Shown here piece by piece: positions 1 through 8,863 of a stretch of 64,000 nt of DNA (position 1 is its first letter; each line of letters starts with the position of its first letter). The stretch covers positions 62,001 through 126,000 of the forward strand of contig NZ_JAZHFS010000009.1 of NCBI RefSeq assembly GCF_036541405.1, written 5' to 3'. This stretch comes from Clostridium_AD frigoriphilum. GTDB lineage: Bacteria; Bacillota; Clostridia; Clostridiales; Clostridiaceae. The notes beneath the pieces were generated by a model, which searched no databases, was not told the DNA's origin, and saw only the letters and a list, made by a program, of their open reading frames with translations. The position numbers and the translations under genes are program-made.

Positions 1-797
1 CAGATCCGAAAAAATCAGCAGGTGCTTTAAATTGGGCTGTGAATGAAATGACAAGAAGATATAAGAGTTTTGCCGAAAACAATGTGCGAAGTATTGAGGG
101 ATATAATGAATTAGTTAATAAAGGCATTCTTGAAGAAAAATTACCATGGATTGTCATTATAATTGATGAGTTAGCGGATTTAATGACGGTTTGTGCAAAT
201 GATGTAGAAGAGTATATTGGTAGGCTTGCACAGATGGCGAGAGCGGCAGGTATGCATTTAGTAATTGCTACACAAAGGCCTTCGGTCGATGTTATTACAG
301 GCGTGATAAAGGCTAATATACCTTCAAGAATATCATTTGCGGTTTCAAGTCAAATAGATTCAAGAACGATTTTAGATTCCGCTGGTGCAGAAAAATTACT
401 TGGTAAAGGAGATATGCTTTTTTATCCGTCTGGAGAGTCTAAACCAATTAGAATACAAGGAGCTTTTGTATCAGAAGAAGAAGTTGAGCGAGTTGTTAAT
501 TTTATAAAAGACCAGAAGACCCAGGTGAATTATGAAAAAGAAATAATAGATGAAATAGAAAGTAGTTCAGTAAAGAAAGATGATAATGAAGGCATTGACG
601 AATTATTAAATGAAGCAATTAGAATAGTTGTTGAAAATGGTCAAGCATCTACTTCATTATTGCAACGTAAGCTAAAAATAGGTTATAATAGAGCAGCAAG
701 AATTATAGAACAAATGGAGGAACGTAGGATTATATCTGGTAGAAATGGAAGTAAACCTAGGGAAATATTGGTAAGTAATGCTGAACTTAAAAATTAA
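1..797 (+). CDS. FtsK/SpoIIIE DNA translocase, C-terminal part (5' end outside window)
   Basis: This is the C-terminal ~265 codons of a septal or sporulation DNA translocase, which pumps double-stranded DNA through a closing septum as an ATP-driven hexamer. The frame is open from base 3, upstream of the first ATG at 39, so the gene starts before the window. Visible hallmarks are the Walker B region (IVIIIDELADLM), the conserved stretch MARAAGMHLVIATQRPSVDV and the SSQIDSRTILD segment. The last ~65 residues form the winged-helix gamma domain (LLQRKLKIGYNRAARIIEQME), which in this family reads KOPS/SRS-type polar sequences. FtsK and SpoIIIE cannot be told apart without the membrane domain. No strong terminator follows, only a short hairpin at 843-861. 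Confidence 0.95.
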   Translation, partial: DPKKSAGALNWAVNEMTRRYKSFAENNVRSIEGYNELVNKGILEEKLPWIVIIIDELADLMTVCANDVEEYIGRLAQMARAAGMHLVIATQRPSVDVITGVIKANIPSRISFAVSSQIDSRTILDSAGAEKLLGKGDMLFYPSGESKPIRIQGAFVSEEEVERVVNFIKDQKTQVNYEKEIIDEIESSSVKKDDNEGIDELLNEAIRIVVENGQASTSLLQRKLKIGYNRAARIIEQMEERRIISGRNGSKPREILVSNAELKN

Positions 798-842
798 TAA
801 AACAAATTTTTGTAAGAATAATTGTAAATACTCTTGTTTAAT

Positions 843-861
843 TTGTAAATCACATTTACAA
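843..861. repeat. 8-bp perfect inverted repeat between ftsK and rimO
   Basis: TTGTAAAT, a 3-base spacer (CAC) and ATTTACAA form a perfect dyad in the 188-bp ftsK-rimO gap. There is no T-run after it, so it is a weak terminator at best. It could be an operator. AT-richness makes chance occurrence plausible. Confidence 0.3.
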
Positions 862-985
862 TAATTTATGTATACAAATATAGAAGGATAATAGGTTAAT
901 AGTTATTATCTGTTTTAAGAACTAAACAACGAGAAAAAGTTAATAAATGGAATTTACCCGCAGAGACAAACAAGGAGGCTGACTT

Positions 986-2323
986 ATGGAAAAATTGAAA
1001 GTTGGAGTTATAAATTTAGGTTGTGATAAAAATAGAATTGATAGTGAGATTATAATAGGTAGTTTAAGTGAAAGATATAATATGACAAATGATCCTAAAC
1101 TAGCAGATATAATTTTAGTAAATACATGTGGATTCATAGAATCTTCAAAACAAGAGTCGATAGACACTATTCTAGAAATGTCTGAATATAAGGAAAAGTA
1201 TAAGTGCACAGTATTAATTGCAACGGGGTGCTTAACTCAACGTTATGGCTCGGAACTTCTTGAACTTATGCCGGAACTTGATATTATGCTCGGAGTTAAC
1301 GATTATAACAAGCTATTAAGTAGTATAGAAGAGGTGCTTTTAAAGAAAATTAAAGTACAATATTGTAGTTATAGTGATGAAAACATCAATGAAGGACAAA
1401 GAGTATTAACTACAGAAACCTATTCTGCTTATGTTAGAATTTCAGAAGGGTGTGATAATGCTTGTACATATTGCGCAATACCCAATATTAGAGGAAGATA
1501 TAGAAGTAGAAAGATGGAAAATATAATACAAGAGGTAAAGGAATTAAGTGAACATGGATGTAAAGAAATTATATTGGTGGCTCAAGATACAACCAGATAT
1601 GGAATTGACCTTTATGGTGAAAAAAACTTACACACACTGATTAGCAAAATTTCTGAAATAAGCACAATTGAATGGATTAGAGTACTTTATTGTTATGCAG
1701 AAGAAATCACAGATGAAATAATTAATGAAATAGCTTTAAATGATAAAGTTTGCAAATATGTAGATATACCAATCCAACATATAAGTGATGATATTCTTAA
1801 ATTAATGAAAAGAAAAGGCCGAAAAAATATTATAACAGAAAATATAAATAAGATGAGAAAGAATATTAAGGGATTAGTACTTAGAACTACTCTAATTGTA
1901 GGATTTCCAGGAGAAACTCAGGAAAATTTTGATGAGTTAAAACAATTTATTAAAGAAACCAAGTTTGATAAACTAGGGGTTTTTCAGTATTCTAAGGAAG
2001 AGGGGACTGAAGCCTGCGAAATGGAAAATCAAATTTCAGAGGAAATAAAAGTTAAACGTGAAGAAGAATTAATGATCCTGCAACAAAGTATATCAAAAGA
2101 AATTAATAATAAAAAAATAGGAAAAATCTATAAAGTTTTAGTAGAAGGTTTTAATGGTGAAACTTATTATGGAAGGAATTATGAAATGGCACCAGAAGTA
2201 GATGGTAATATTTTCTTTGAATCTGATAAAGTTTATGATAAGGGAGAATTTGTTAAAGTGAAAGTTACTAAAGCTTTAGAATATGATTTAATAGGAGTTG
2301 TGTGCTATGAATCTTGCAAATAG
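986..2323 (+). CDS. rimO: Ribosomal protein uS12 methylthiotransferase RimO
   Basis: RimO is a radical-SAM enzyme that adds a methylthio group to an aspartate of ribosomal protein S12. The 445 residues show the UPF0004 domain with its three cluster cysteines (C13, C48, C82), then the radical-SAM CxxxCxxC motif at C156, C160 and C163 (EGCDNACTYCAIP), and a C-terminal TRAM-type region. The LGCDKNRIDSE start and the C-terminal sequence fit RimO rather than MiaB, and a true MiaB is encoded at 20606. The ATG at 986 follows a strong AAGGAGG at 972-978. The gene overlaps the start of pgsA, so the two are probably co-translated. Confidence 0.95.
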   Translation: MEKLKVGVINLGCDKNRIDSEIIIGSLSERYNMTNDPKLADIILVNTCGFIESSKQESIDTILEMSEYKEKYKCTVLIATGCLTQRYGSELLELMPELDIMLGVNDYNKLLSSIEEVLLKKIKVQYCSYSDENINEGQRVLTTETYSAYVRISEGCDNACTYCAIPNIRGRYRSRKMENIIQEVKELSEHGCKEIILVAQDTTRYGIDLYGEKNLHTLISKISEISTIEWIRVLYCYAEEITDEIINEIALNDKVCKYVDIPIQHISDDILKLMKRKGRKNIITENINKMRKNIKGLVLRTTLIVGFPGETQENFDELKQFIKETKFDKLGVFQYSKEEGTEACEMENQISEEIKVKREEELMILQQSISKEINNKKIGKIYKVLVEGFNGETYYGRNYEMAPEVDGNIFFESDKVYDKGEFVKVKVTKALEYDLIGVVCYESCK

Positions 2324-2882
2324 ACTTACAATGATACGAATTTTTTTAGTGCCTATATTTCTACTTTTTATAGCAGCTAAAGGTATACCTTATGGAAGTG
2401 TACTAGCTACAATTATTTTTATTGTAGCTTCTCTTACTGATAAATTGGATGGGTATATAGCAAGGAGTAGAAATCAAATAACTAATTTTGGAAAGTTTAT
2501 GGACCCTCTTGCTGATAAGTTATTAGTAACATCGGCGCTTGTATCGTTAGTTGAACTTCATATAGTGTATGGTTGGGTAGCTATGATTATAATTGCTAGA
2601 GAATTTGCAGTTACAGGGCTTAGAACAATAGCGGCGGCTGATGGAAAAGTGATTGCGGCTAGTAAATGGGGAAAACTAAAGACTGTTATTCAAATAGTAG
2701 CTATAATTACGGCTCTGATAAATTTATCTTATGGAAATAGAACTATTAATATGATAGTTAATGTTAAAGAAACATTGAACGTATTAACCAATGTTTTCAT
2801 GGGTGCGGCAGTAATTATTACAATAATATCAGGTGTTGATTACTTTGTAAAAAATAAGGGTACAATTAGAGTTGATAAGTGA
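2307..2882 (+). CDS. pgsA: CDP-diacylglycerol-glycerol-3-phosphate 3-phosphatidyltransferase
   Basis: PgsA makes phosphatidylglycerol-phosphate from CDP-diacylglycerol and glycerol-3-phosphate, the first committed step to phosphatidylglycerol and cardiolipin, at the inner face of the membrane. The CDP-alcohol phosphotransferase signature D-x2-D-G-x2-A-R-x8-G-x3-D-x3-D is complete (D45, D48, G49, A52-R53, G62, D66, D70), and several membrane helices flank it. The start is taken as ATG 2307, with AGGAG at 2293-2297 nine bases upstream. A TTG at 2298 in the same frame lies on the ribosome binding site and is less likely. The start lies 17 bases inside rimO. Length (191 aa) is normal. Confidence 0.93.
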   Translation: MNLANRLTMIRIFLVPIFLLFIAAKGIPYGSVLATIIFIVASLTDKLDGYIARSRNQITNFGKFMDPLADKLLVTSALVSLVELHIVYGWVAMIIIAREFAVTGLRTIAAADGKVIAASKWGKLKTVIQIVAIITALINLSYGNRTINMIVNVKETLNVLTNVFMGAAVIITIISGVDYFVKNKGTIRVDK

Positions 2883-2965
2883 TTAAATTATTAAAGATTG
2901 TTAATAATAAAAATAAGTGCTTACTAGAGTGTTACAAAATTGGGAATATTATATCGCAATGCATG

Positions 2966-3014
2966 TTGACCATGTAAAATAAATAGTGTATACTTACGAT
3001 GGAACAAATGTTCG
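2966..3014 (+). promoter_or_regulatory. recA promoter with LexA (SOS) box at the start site
   Basis: A near-consensus vegetative promoter is visible: TTGACC at 2966-2971, a 17-bp spacer, and TATACT at 2989-2994. Immediately downstream, at 3001-3014, GGAACAAATGTTCG matches 13 of 14 positions of the Gram-positive LexA/DinR box (CGAACRNRYGTTCG). Its position over the expected transcription start is what a repressor site needs, so recA is very probably SOS-controlled. Confidence 0.9.
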
Positions 3015-3048
3015 TTAATAAAGGATGGTGAACCCAAAGGGGAAATTT

Positions 3049-4104
3049 ATGAATAATGAAAAATTAAAAGCATTAGAAATTGCTATGGGTCAAATAGAAA
3101 AACAATTTGGAAAAGGTTCTGTAATGAAACTTGGAGCAAATAGTAAGTTAAATATAGAGGCCATTTCTACCGGCTGTTTAGGACTTGATATAGGACTTGG
3201 TATAGGTGGAGTACCTAGAGGAAGAATGATTGAAGTTTTTGGACCGGAATCTTCAGGTAAAACTACAGTTGCACTCCATATAGTTGCAGAAGCTCAAAAA
3301 AATGGCGGAACAGCTGCATTTATAGATGCAGAGAATGCATTAGATCCCGAATATGCTAAGGCATTAGGAATAGATATAGAAAATTTAATAGTCTCACAAC
3401 CAGATACTGGTGAACAGGCTTTGGAGATTACAGAGGCGCTAGTACGTTCTGGAGCTATTGATGTTATTGTTGTGGATTCAGTAGCAGCATTAGTACCTAA
3501 AGCTGAAATTGAAGGCGAGATGGGAGACTCTCATATAGGACTTCAAGCAAGACTTATGTCTCAAGCTTTAAGAAAACTTGCAGGTTCCATAAATAAGTCT
3601 CAATGTGTTCTTGTATTTATAAATCAATTAAGAGAAAAAGTTGGAGTAATGTTTGGTAGCCCAGAAGTAACTCCTGGTGGTCGAGCACTTAAGTTTTATG
3701 CATCTGTTAGAATAGATATTAGAAAAATAGATACAATTAAACAAGGTGACGAATTTATGGGGAATCGAACAAGAATAAAAATTGTTAAGAACAAAGTAGC
3801 TCCTCCATTTAAGAAAGTTGAATTCGATATTATGTATGGTCATGGCATATCTCGTGAGGGTGATGTCCTAGATATAGGTGTTACGGAAGAAATTGTACAA
3901 AAAAGCGGGGCATGGTTTTCCTATGGAGATATACGTCTTGGACAGGGAAGAGAAAATTCAAAACAATATTTCGCAGAGAATCCCCTTGTTATGCTAGAAA
4001 TAGAAAACAAAATAAGAGCAAAACACAATTTGCCATTATACAATAATCCAGAAATTAATAAAAAAGAAGTAACTAAAAAGGAAGCTAGTAAGAAGGAAGC
4101 ATAA
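3049..4104 (+). CDS. recA: Recombinase RecA
   Basis: RecA forms ATP-dependent filaments on single-stranded DNA, drives strand exchange and triggers LexA self-cleavage. Walker A is GPESSGKT at residues 65-72. The DNA-binding loop regions (QARLMSQALRKL, INQLREKVGVMFGSPEVTPGGRALKFYASVR) are intact. The ATG at 3049 is preferred because AAAGGGGA lies about six bases upstream. An in-frame ATG at 3025 has no ribosome binding site and would add eight residues unlike the family. The C-terminal tail is lysine-rich (repeated KKE/KKEA) instead of the acidic tail of many RecA proteins. Transcription starts at the LexA-controlled promoter above and ends at the hairpin at 4104. Confidence 0.98.
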   Translation: MNNEKLKALEIAMGQIEKQFGKGSVMKLGANSKLNIEAISTGCLGLDIGLGIGGVPRGRMIEVFGPESSGKTTVALHIVAEAQKNGGTAAFIDAENALDPEYAKALGIDIENLIVSQPDTGEQALEITEALVRSGAIDVIVVDSVAALVPKAEIEGEMGDSHIGLQARLMSQALRKLAGSINKSQCVLVFINQLREKVGVMFGSPEVTPGGRALKFYASVRIDIRKIDTIKQGDEFMGNRTRIKIVKNKVAPPFKKVEFDIMYGHGISREGDVLDIGVTEEIVQKSGAWFSYGDIRLGQGRENSKQYFAENPLVMLEIENKIRAKHNLPLYNNPEINKKEVTKKEASKKEA

Positions 4105-4128
4105 AGCAAGTTTATACTTGCTTTTTTC
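4104..4128 (+). terminator. Rho-independent terminator of recA
   Basis: AAGCAAG, loop TTTATA, CTTGCTT, followed by a run of T residues. It begins at the stop codon of recA. Confidence 0.85.
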
Positions 4129-4235
4129 TTTAATCAATTATTAAGTATTTGTTTATTAATTTTATATGATTTTAGTTAAATCTATAAGTAATACATATAA
4201 CTAAAGAATATTATTATAGTACTGGATATATAACG

Positions 4236-4277
4236 ATAAATAGATTATTTAATTCATATAAATAGATTATTTAATTC
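4236..4277. repeat. Tandem 20-bp direct repeat upstream of rny
   Basis: ATAAATAGATTATTTAATTC occurs at 4236-4255 and again, identically, at 4258-4277, a period of 22 bases (about two helical turns). It sits just upstream of the putative rny -35 box, so it could be a pair of activator or repressor sites, or simply a small duplication. Confidence 0.7.
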
Positions 4278-4285
4278 TTATAATC

Positions 4286-4314
4286 TTGACATTAATTGAA
4301 AAGTAATATAAAAT
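4286..4314 (+). promoter_or_regulatory. Putative promoter of rny
   Basis: TTGACA at 4286-4291, a 17-bp spacer and TAAAAT at 4309-4314. This implies a 5' leader of about 115 bases before the ATG at 4436. The rest of the 307-bp recA-rny gap is AT-rich with nothing else recognised. Confidence 0.65.
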
Positions 4315-4435
4315 AAATACAAATACTGGTTTGCATATTTTAATTGCTACCAACTAAATAAATATAGCACCTTTTCTAGCTTTCATATTTACTCTTAAAT
4401 AGATTTGAAATAAGCAAGGGAGGTGTTGATAATCG

Positions 4436-5992
4436 ATGAATGCTAAAGGTTTACCAATTTTCATAGTAGTTTGTGCTATTTTGATTGTTGTTTCGTTAGT
4501 TGTTTTTGTTGTAATTTATACTAGAAAAAATAAATCTCAAGCAAATATTTCTGAGGCTGAAAAAGAAGCTAAAAAAATTCTTGATGATAGCTCGAAAGAA
4601 GCTGAGACAAGAAAGAAAGAAGCTATTTTAGAGGCAAAGGAAGAAGTTCACAGACTTAGAACTGATTTAGAAAAAGAATCAAGAGAAAGACGTAATGAAG
4701 TTCAAAGGTTAGAAAGAAGAAATATCCAAAGAGAAGAATCTTTAGATAAAAAAGGTGATGTGCTAGAGAGAAAAGAAGAAAATCTTAATAAAAAGCAACA
4801 AGAGATTGAGACTGTAGAAGCAAGTGTACAAGATTTATACACAAAACAAAGGGGAGAATTAGAAAGACTATCAGGATTAACATCTGATGAAGCAAAACAA
4901 GTATTGTTAGAAGAAATAAAGAAAGAAATTAAACATGATGCTGCAATTATGATAAAAGAAATTGAAACTAAAGCTAAAGAAGAAGCAGATAAAAGGGCAA
5001 GAGAAATTATTACTTATGCTATTCAAAGATGTGCTGCTGATCATGTTGCAGAAACAACAGTTCATGTGGTTTCTCTTCCAAATGATGAGATGAAGGGAAG
5101 AATAATAGGCAGAGAGGGTAGAAATATTCGAACGCTAGAAACACTTACTGGCGTAGATTTAATAATAGATGATACTCCTGAAGCAGTAATTCTTTCCGCA
5201 TTTGATCCGATTAGACGAGAAGTTGCAAGAATTGCACTTGAGAAGCTAATAGTGGATGGAAGAATTCATCCTGCAAGGATTGAAGAAATGGTAGAAAAAG
5301 CAAAAAAAGAAGTTGATAGCGATATAAGAGAAGAGGGAGAACAAGCAACTTTCGAAACGGGAGTTCATGGGCTTCATTCGGAGATTATTAGGTTGCTTGG
5401 AAGACTAAAATACAGAACTAGTTATGGTCAGAATGTATTAAAGCATTCAATAGAAGTTTCATACTTAGCGGGACTTATGGCTTCAGAACTTGGAATTGAT
5501 CCAACACTTGCTAAAAGATGTGGGTTACTTCATGATATAGGTAAGGCTGTGGATCATGAAGTTGAAGGACCACATGCACTTATAGGTTCAGAAATCGCTA
5601 AAAAACATCATGAGTCGCCTATCGTAGTAAACGCTATTGCAGCGCATCATGGTGATGTTGAGTTACAATCTCTCGAGGCGATACTAGTTCAAGCGGCAGA
5701 TGCTATATCAGCTGCAAGACCAGGCGCAAGAAGAGAAACTTTAGAAGCATACATTAAAAGATTAGAGAAACTAGAAGAAATTGCAAATTCTTATGAGGGC
5801 GTGGAGAAGTCATATGCTATCCAAGCTGGAAGAGAAGTAAGAATTATGATTAAACCAGATGTAATTGATGATGCTGGTGCTGTCGAAATGGCAAGAAATC
5901 TAGTTAAAAGGATTGAAAATGAACTTGAATATCCAGGGCAGATTAAGGTGAATGTTATTCGTGAAACACGAGCTATTGATTATGCTAAATAA
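4436..5992 (+). CDS. rny: Ribonuclease Y
   Basis: RNase Y is the membrane-anchored endoribonuclease that starts mRNA decay in many Firmicutes. One N-terminal membrane helix (about residues 7-28) is followed by a long charged coiled coil (about 36-190), a KH RNA-binding domain with the GxxG core GRIIGREGRN at 221-230, and an HD metal-dependent hydrolase domain with H337 and the H366-D367 pair (LLHDIGKAVDHE). Length is 518 aa, usual for the family. The start is the ATG 12 bases after GGGAGG. It is transcribed alone, with its own promoter and terminator. Confidence 0.97.
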   Translation: MNAKGLPIFIVVCAILIVVSLVVFVVIYTRKNKSQANISEAEKEAKKILDDSSKEAETRKKEAILEAKEEVHRLRTDLEKESRERRNEVQRLERRNIQREESLDKKGDVLERKEENLNKKQQEIETVEASVQDLYTKQRGELERLSGLTSDEAKQVLLEEIKKEIKHDAAIMIKEIETKAKEEADKRAREIITYAIQRCAADHVAETTVHVVSLPNDEMKGRIIGREGRNIRTLETLTGVDLIIDDTPEAVILSAFDPIRREVARIALEKLIVDGRIHPARIEEMVEKAKKEVDSDIREEGEQATFETGVHGLHSEIIRLLGRLKYRTSYGQNVLKHSIEVSYLAGLMASELGIDPTLAKRCGLLHDIGKAVDHEVEGPHALIGSEIAKKHHESPIVVNAIAAHHGDVELQSLEAILVQAADAISAARPGARRETLEAYIKRLEKLEEIANSYEGVEKSYAIQAGREVRIMIKPDVIDDAGAVEMARNLVKRIENELEYPGQIKVNVIRETRAIDYAK

Positions 5993-6007
5993 AAACATAT
6001 AATAATA

Positions 6008-6055
6008 AATCCTCTTGAAATCTAGAATATTTCTAAATCTTAAGAGGATTTTTTT
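6008..6055 (+). terminator. Terminator of rny
   Basis: AATCCTCTT (6008-6016) pairs with AAGAGGATT (6042-6050), followed by a T7 run. Confidence 0.85.
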
Positions 6056-6233
6056 GCGCAAAGTATTAACTACATATCACATGGGTAAACTTGTAATTAT
6101 TAATAATTTATTCCATTTACATCATAAAAAAATAATGATATATTAGTACAATACGAGTTATGTAGTCTATTTAAGGAAGCAAAATTGTGTTAATATAAAA
6201 CATACAATTAATATAGATATCGGGGGTAAAAAA

Positions 6234-7424
6234 ATGGTATTATCTAAAAAAGCTGGTAAAATATCAACATCTTTAACATTAGATATAACTGCGAAAGCAA
6301 AAAAAATGAAGGCTGATGGTATTGATGTAATAGGGTTTGGTGCCGGTGAACCTGATTTTAATACACCAAAGAATATTAGAGAAGCAGCTATAAAAGCAAT
6401 AAACGAAGGAATGACAAAATATACGGCGGCATCTGGTATTATTGAACTAAAGCAGGCAATAATTAAAAAGCTTAAGAAAGATAACAGTTTAAATTACATA
6501 ACGGATCAAATTATAGTTTCAACTGGAGCAAAACAATGCTTAGCTAATGTTTTGCAAGCTATATTAAACCCAGGAGACGAAGTTATAATTGGAGCTCCAT
6601 ATTGGGTTAGTTATCCAGAATTAGTTAAACTCGCGGATGGTGTACCTGTTTTTGTCGAAACAGAAGAAAGTAATAAATTTAAGTTAACAATCACAAATCT
6701 TAATAGAGCGATAACTTCTAAATCTAAAGCAATAATATTAAATAGCCCGAATAATCCTACAGGAACAGTGTATTCAAGAGAAGAACTTATAGATATTGCT
6801 GAGTTTGCAAAAATAAATAACTTAATAATAATATCAGATGAAATCTATGAGAAACTATTATATGCAACTAATGATCATATTAGTATAGCAAGCCTTTCCG
6901 AAGATGCTTATTTAAGAACCATAGTAATTAATGGTCTTTCTAAGGCTTATGCTATGACAGGATGGAGAATAGGGTATGCAGCTGGTAGTAAAGAAATCAT
7001 AGCATTAATGTCAAACATACAAAGTCATACCACTTCTAACCCAAATTCAATTGCTCAATATGCATCAGTTGAAGCTTTAAGCGGGGAACAGGATGATGTA
7101 CATAGTATGATAAAACAATTTAAATTACGAAGAAATTATATGGTAGAAAGAATAAATAGTATTAACAATTTATCTTGCATAGAACCTGAAGGTGCTTTTT
7201 ATGTTATGGTGAATATAAGTAGCATATTAAATAAATTAATTGATGGAAAAATGATAAAGGATTCAATTTCTTTTTCAAAGCTTCTACTTGAAAAGGAAAA
7301 GGTTGCAGTTATACCGGGCATAGCATTCGGAGCAGAGAATTTTATTAGACTATCATATGCAACTTCCATGGAAAATATAAAGCAAGGACTTAATAGGATA
7401 GAAAGTTTTGTTAGTAATATTTAA
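6234..7424 (+). CDS. PLP-dependent class I aminotransferase (aspartate aminotransferase type)
   Basis: This fold-type I aminotransferase most resembles the thermostable-type (subgroup Ib) aspartate aminotransferases. The PLP-binding lysine is K237 (NGLSKAYAMTGWRIGYA). The SPNNPTG motif is at 171-177, D202 would contact the pyridine nitrogen, and R245 lies in the usual phosphate-binding position. Length (396 aa) is typical. A GGGGGT ribosome binding site precedes the ATG. It stands between its own leader and the HPr promoter, so it is probably monocistronic. Substrate (aspartate, or a broader range) cannot be read from sequence. A second, distinct aminotransferase is at 18926-20122. Confidence 0.9.
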   Translation: MVLSKKAGKISTSLTLDITAKAKKMKADGIDVIGFGAGEPDFNTPKNIREAAIKAINEGMTKYTAASGIIELKQAIIKKLKKDNSLNYITDQIIVSTGAKQCLANVLQAILNPGDEVIIGAPYWVSYPELVKLADGVPVFVETEESNKFKLTITNLNRAITSKSKAIILNSPNNPTGTVYSREELIDIAEFAKINNLIIISDEIYEKLLYATNDHISIASLSEDAYLRTIVINGLSKAYAMTGWRIGYAAGSKEIIALMSNIQSHTTSNPNSIAQYASVEALSGEQDDVHSMIKQFKLRRNYMVERINSINNLSCIEPEGAFYVMVNISSILNKLIDGKMIKDSISFSKLLLEKEKVAVIPGIAFGAENFIRLSYATSMENIKQGLNRIESFVSNI

Positions 7425-7430
7425 AATTGA

Positions 7431-7458
7431 TTTACATACTTATTAATGATATTATGAT
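7431..7458 (+). promoter_or_regulatory. Putative promoter of the HPr gene
   Basis: TTTACA (7431-7436), a 16-bp spacer, TATGAT (7453-7458). An overlapping alternative is TTGATT (7427) with TATTAT (7450), spacer 17. Either places the start at about 7462-7466, directly before the hairpin at 7468. Confidence 0.55.
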
Positions 7459-7467
7459 GGTATGGTG

Positions 7468-7505
7468 GTATGAACTAATGTAAAGAGTTTTACATTAGTT
7501 CATAC
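7468..7505. repeat. 17-bp perfect inverted repeat at the 5' end of the HPr transcript
   Basis: GTATGAACTAATGTAAA (7468-7484), loop of 4, and the exact reverse complement at 7489-7505. It begins within a few bases of the predicted transcription start and ends 15 bases before the ribosome binding site (GAGGTG, 7521-7526). No T-run follows on the + strand, so it is not an ordinary terminator. It could stabilise the mRNA 5' end or serve as a repressor site. Confidence 0.85.
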
Positions 7506-7533
7506 TAATAATAAGATATTGAGGTGAAGTAAA

Positions 7534-7794
7534 TTGATAACAAAGGAAGTTATAGTTAATAATCCTAAAGGATTGCATGCTAGGCCAGCTACATTGTTAG
7601 TAAGAAAAGCAGCTTCTTTCAAGTCAGATATAGGTATAGAATTTATGGGTAAAAAAGCCAATATTAAAAGTTTGATAGGTATTTTATCATTAGGTGTTGG
7701 ATCCAATGTGGCTGTAAACGTTATTGCAAATGGTGTTGATGAAAAATTAGCGTTAGAAGAAATAGTGAAATTAATCAACTCTTTAGAAGAATAA
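7534..7794 (+). CDS. ptsH: HPr phosphocarrier protein
   Basis: HPr passes phosphate from Enzyme I to the sugar-specific EII proteins of the PTS and, when phosphorylated by HPr kinase on serine, acts as co-repressor with CcpA. The active-site histidine is H15 (GLHARPAT) and the regulatory serine is S46 (IKSLIGILSLG), both at canonical positions, so this is not the His15-lacking paralogue Crh. Length 86 aa is normal. The start is a TTG at 7534, eight bases after GAGGTG; no ATG is available. The gene stands alone, bracketed by a 5' hairpin and a very strong terminator, away from ptsI. Confidence 0.93.
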   Translation: MITKEVIVNNPKGLHARPATLLVRKAASFKSDIGIEFMGKKANIKSLIGILSLGVGSNVAVNVIANGVDEKLALEEIVKLINSLEE

Positions 7795-7801
7795 TTAAGA
7801 C

Positions 7802-7856
7802 CTATAAATTTTAAAAAGCTGCTAACGTACTGTTTGCAGCTTTTTAAAATTTATAG
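7802..7856. terminator. 21-bp perfect hairpin terminator after ptsH
   Basis: The arms 7802-7822 and 7836-7856 are perfect reverse complements, with a 13-base loop. The stem carries GCTGC/GCAGC near the loop and A/T tracts outside. It should stop transcription in both directions. Confidence 0.85.
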
Positions 7857-7885
7857 AAAAGTTAAAGCATTAAAGGAGAATATTT

Positions 7886-8863
7886 ATGCAAAATGAAATT
7901 ATTGGATTTAATTATAATTCAGATTTAATATTAGATAATAAAAATTTTATAAGATATTTTCTTGAGATTAAATCTAGAAAAAGTATCTATACATCTAAAA
8001 GTTATGAACGGGATATAAAAGACTTTTTCTGTGTGAGTTCTATTTCTGATATTAGCATAGATGATATTAAAAAAGTAAATATATTACATACGCAAAATTT
8101 CATTATGGAATTGATGGATAAAAACATGTCATCTGCAACTATAAATAGGAAAGTATCATCATTAAGCGCTTTGTATAAGTGGTTATTAAAGTACCAAGAT
8201 AATTCTACAGGTATTCATATAATAGAATATAATCCATTTGGAAATCTCAAGGAAGAGAAACCAGTGATAAATAATAAAGAAACTGAATTTTTAACAAAAG
8301 AAGAGTGCAAAATTTTATTAAGCAGTATAGATACATCCACTATATTAGGACATAGGAATAAAACAATATTAGTGCTTGCGTTGACTACTGCACTAAGAAA
8401 ATCTGAAATTATAAATATTAAAATAAAACATGTTACTACATACACAGGTTATAATGTAGTAAAGGTGAGAAGAAAAGGCGGTAAAGAAGATATAGTGAAA
8501 CTACAACAAAATGTTCTTACTATGATTAATGAATATATTAAGTTGACAAAGAGAAATAAGGTAACTAGTGGTGAGGAATATTTATTTATTGGTCATTCGA
8601 CAAATGGGAAGAATAATGAAAAGTTAAATGCAAGCACCTTAAATTATATGATAAAAAAAGTGTGTAAAAATGCAGGTATAGATAAAGATTTACGGGTTCA
8701 TTCTACTAGACATACAGCAATAACACTCGCAATACTTGCAGGGGCTACAGTAGAAAAAGTTAGAGATTTTGCGGCACACAAAAATTTGGCAACTACTAAT
8801 AGGTATATTCATTCAGTAGAAAAATTGAAAAATAATGCTGGAGATTTAATAGATATATTTTAA
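7886..8863 (+). CDS. Tyrosine recombinase, XerC/D-like integrase
   Basis: This is a 325-residue tyrosine site-specific recombinase. The SAM-like N-terminal core-binding domain covers about residues 18-110. The catalytic domain has R171 (TTALRKSEI), a lysine in the beta hairpin (VRRKGGK, about 197-200), H272 and R275 (VHSTRHTA), H298 (AAHKNL) and the nucleophile Y307 (TTNRYIHS). All residues for activity are present. Size and lone position are like Xer-type or domesticated integrases rather than a phage integrase, since no phage genes or att repeats are seen nearby. Whether it resolves chromosome dimers or works on another target is unknown. Confidence 0.88.
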   Translation: MQNEIIGFNYNSDLILDNKNFIRYFLEIKSRKSIYTSKSYERDIKDFFCVSSISDISIDDIKKVNILHTQNFIMELMDKNMSSATINRKVSSLSALYKWLLKYQDNSTGIHIIEYNPFGNLKEEKPVINNKETEFLTKEECKILLSSIDTSTILGHRNKTILVLALTTALRKSEIINIKIKHVTTYTGYNVVKVRRKGGKEDIVKLQQNVLTMINEYIKLTKRNKVTSGEEYLFIGHSTNGKNNEKLNASTLNYMIKKVCKNAGIDKDLRVHSTRHTAITLAILAGATVEKVRDFAAHKNLATTNRYIHSVEKLKNNAGDLIDIF

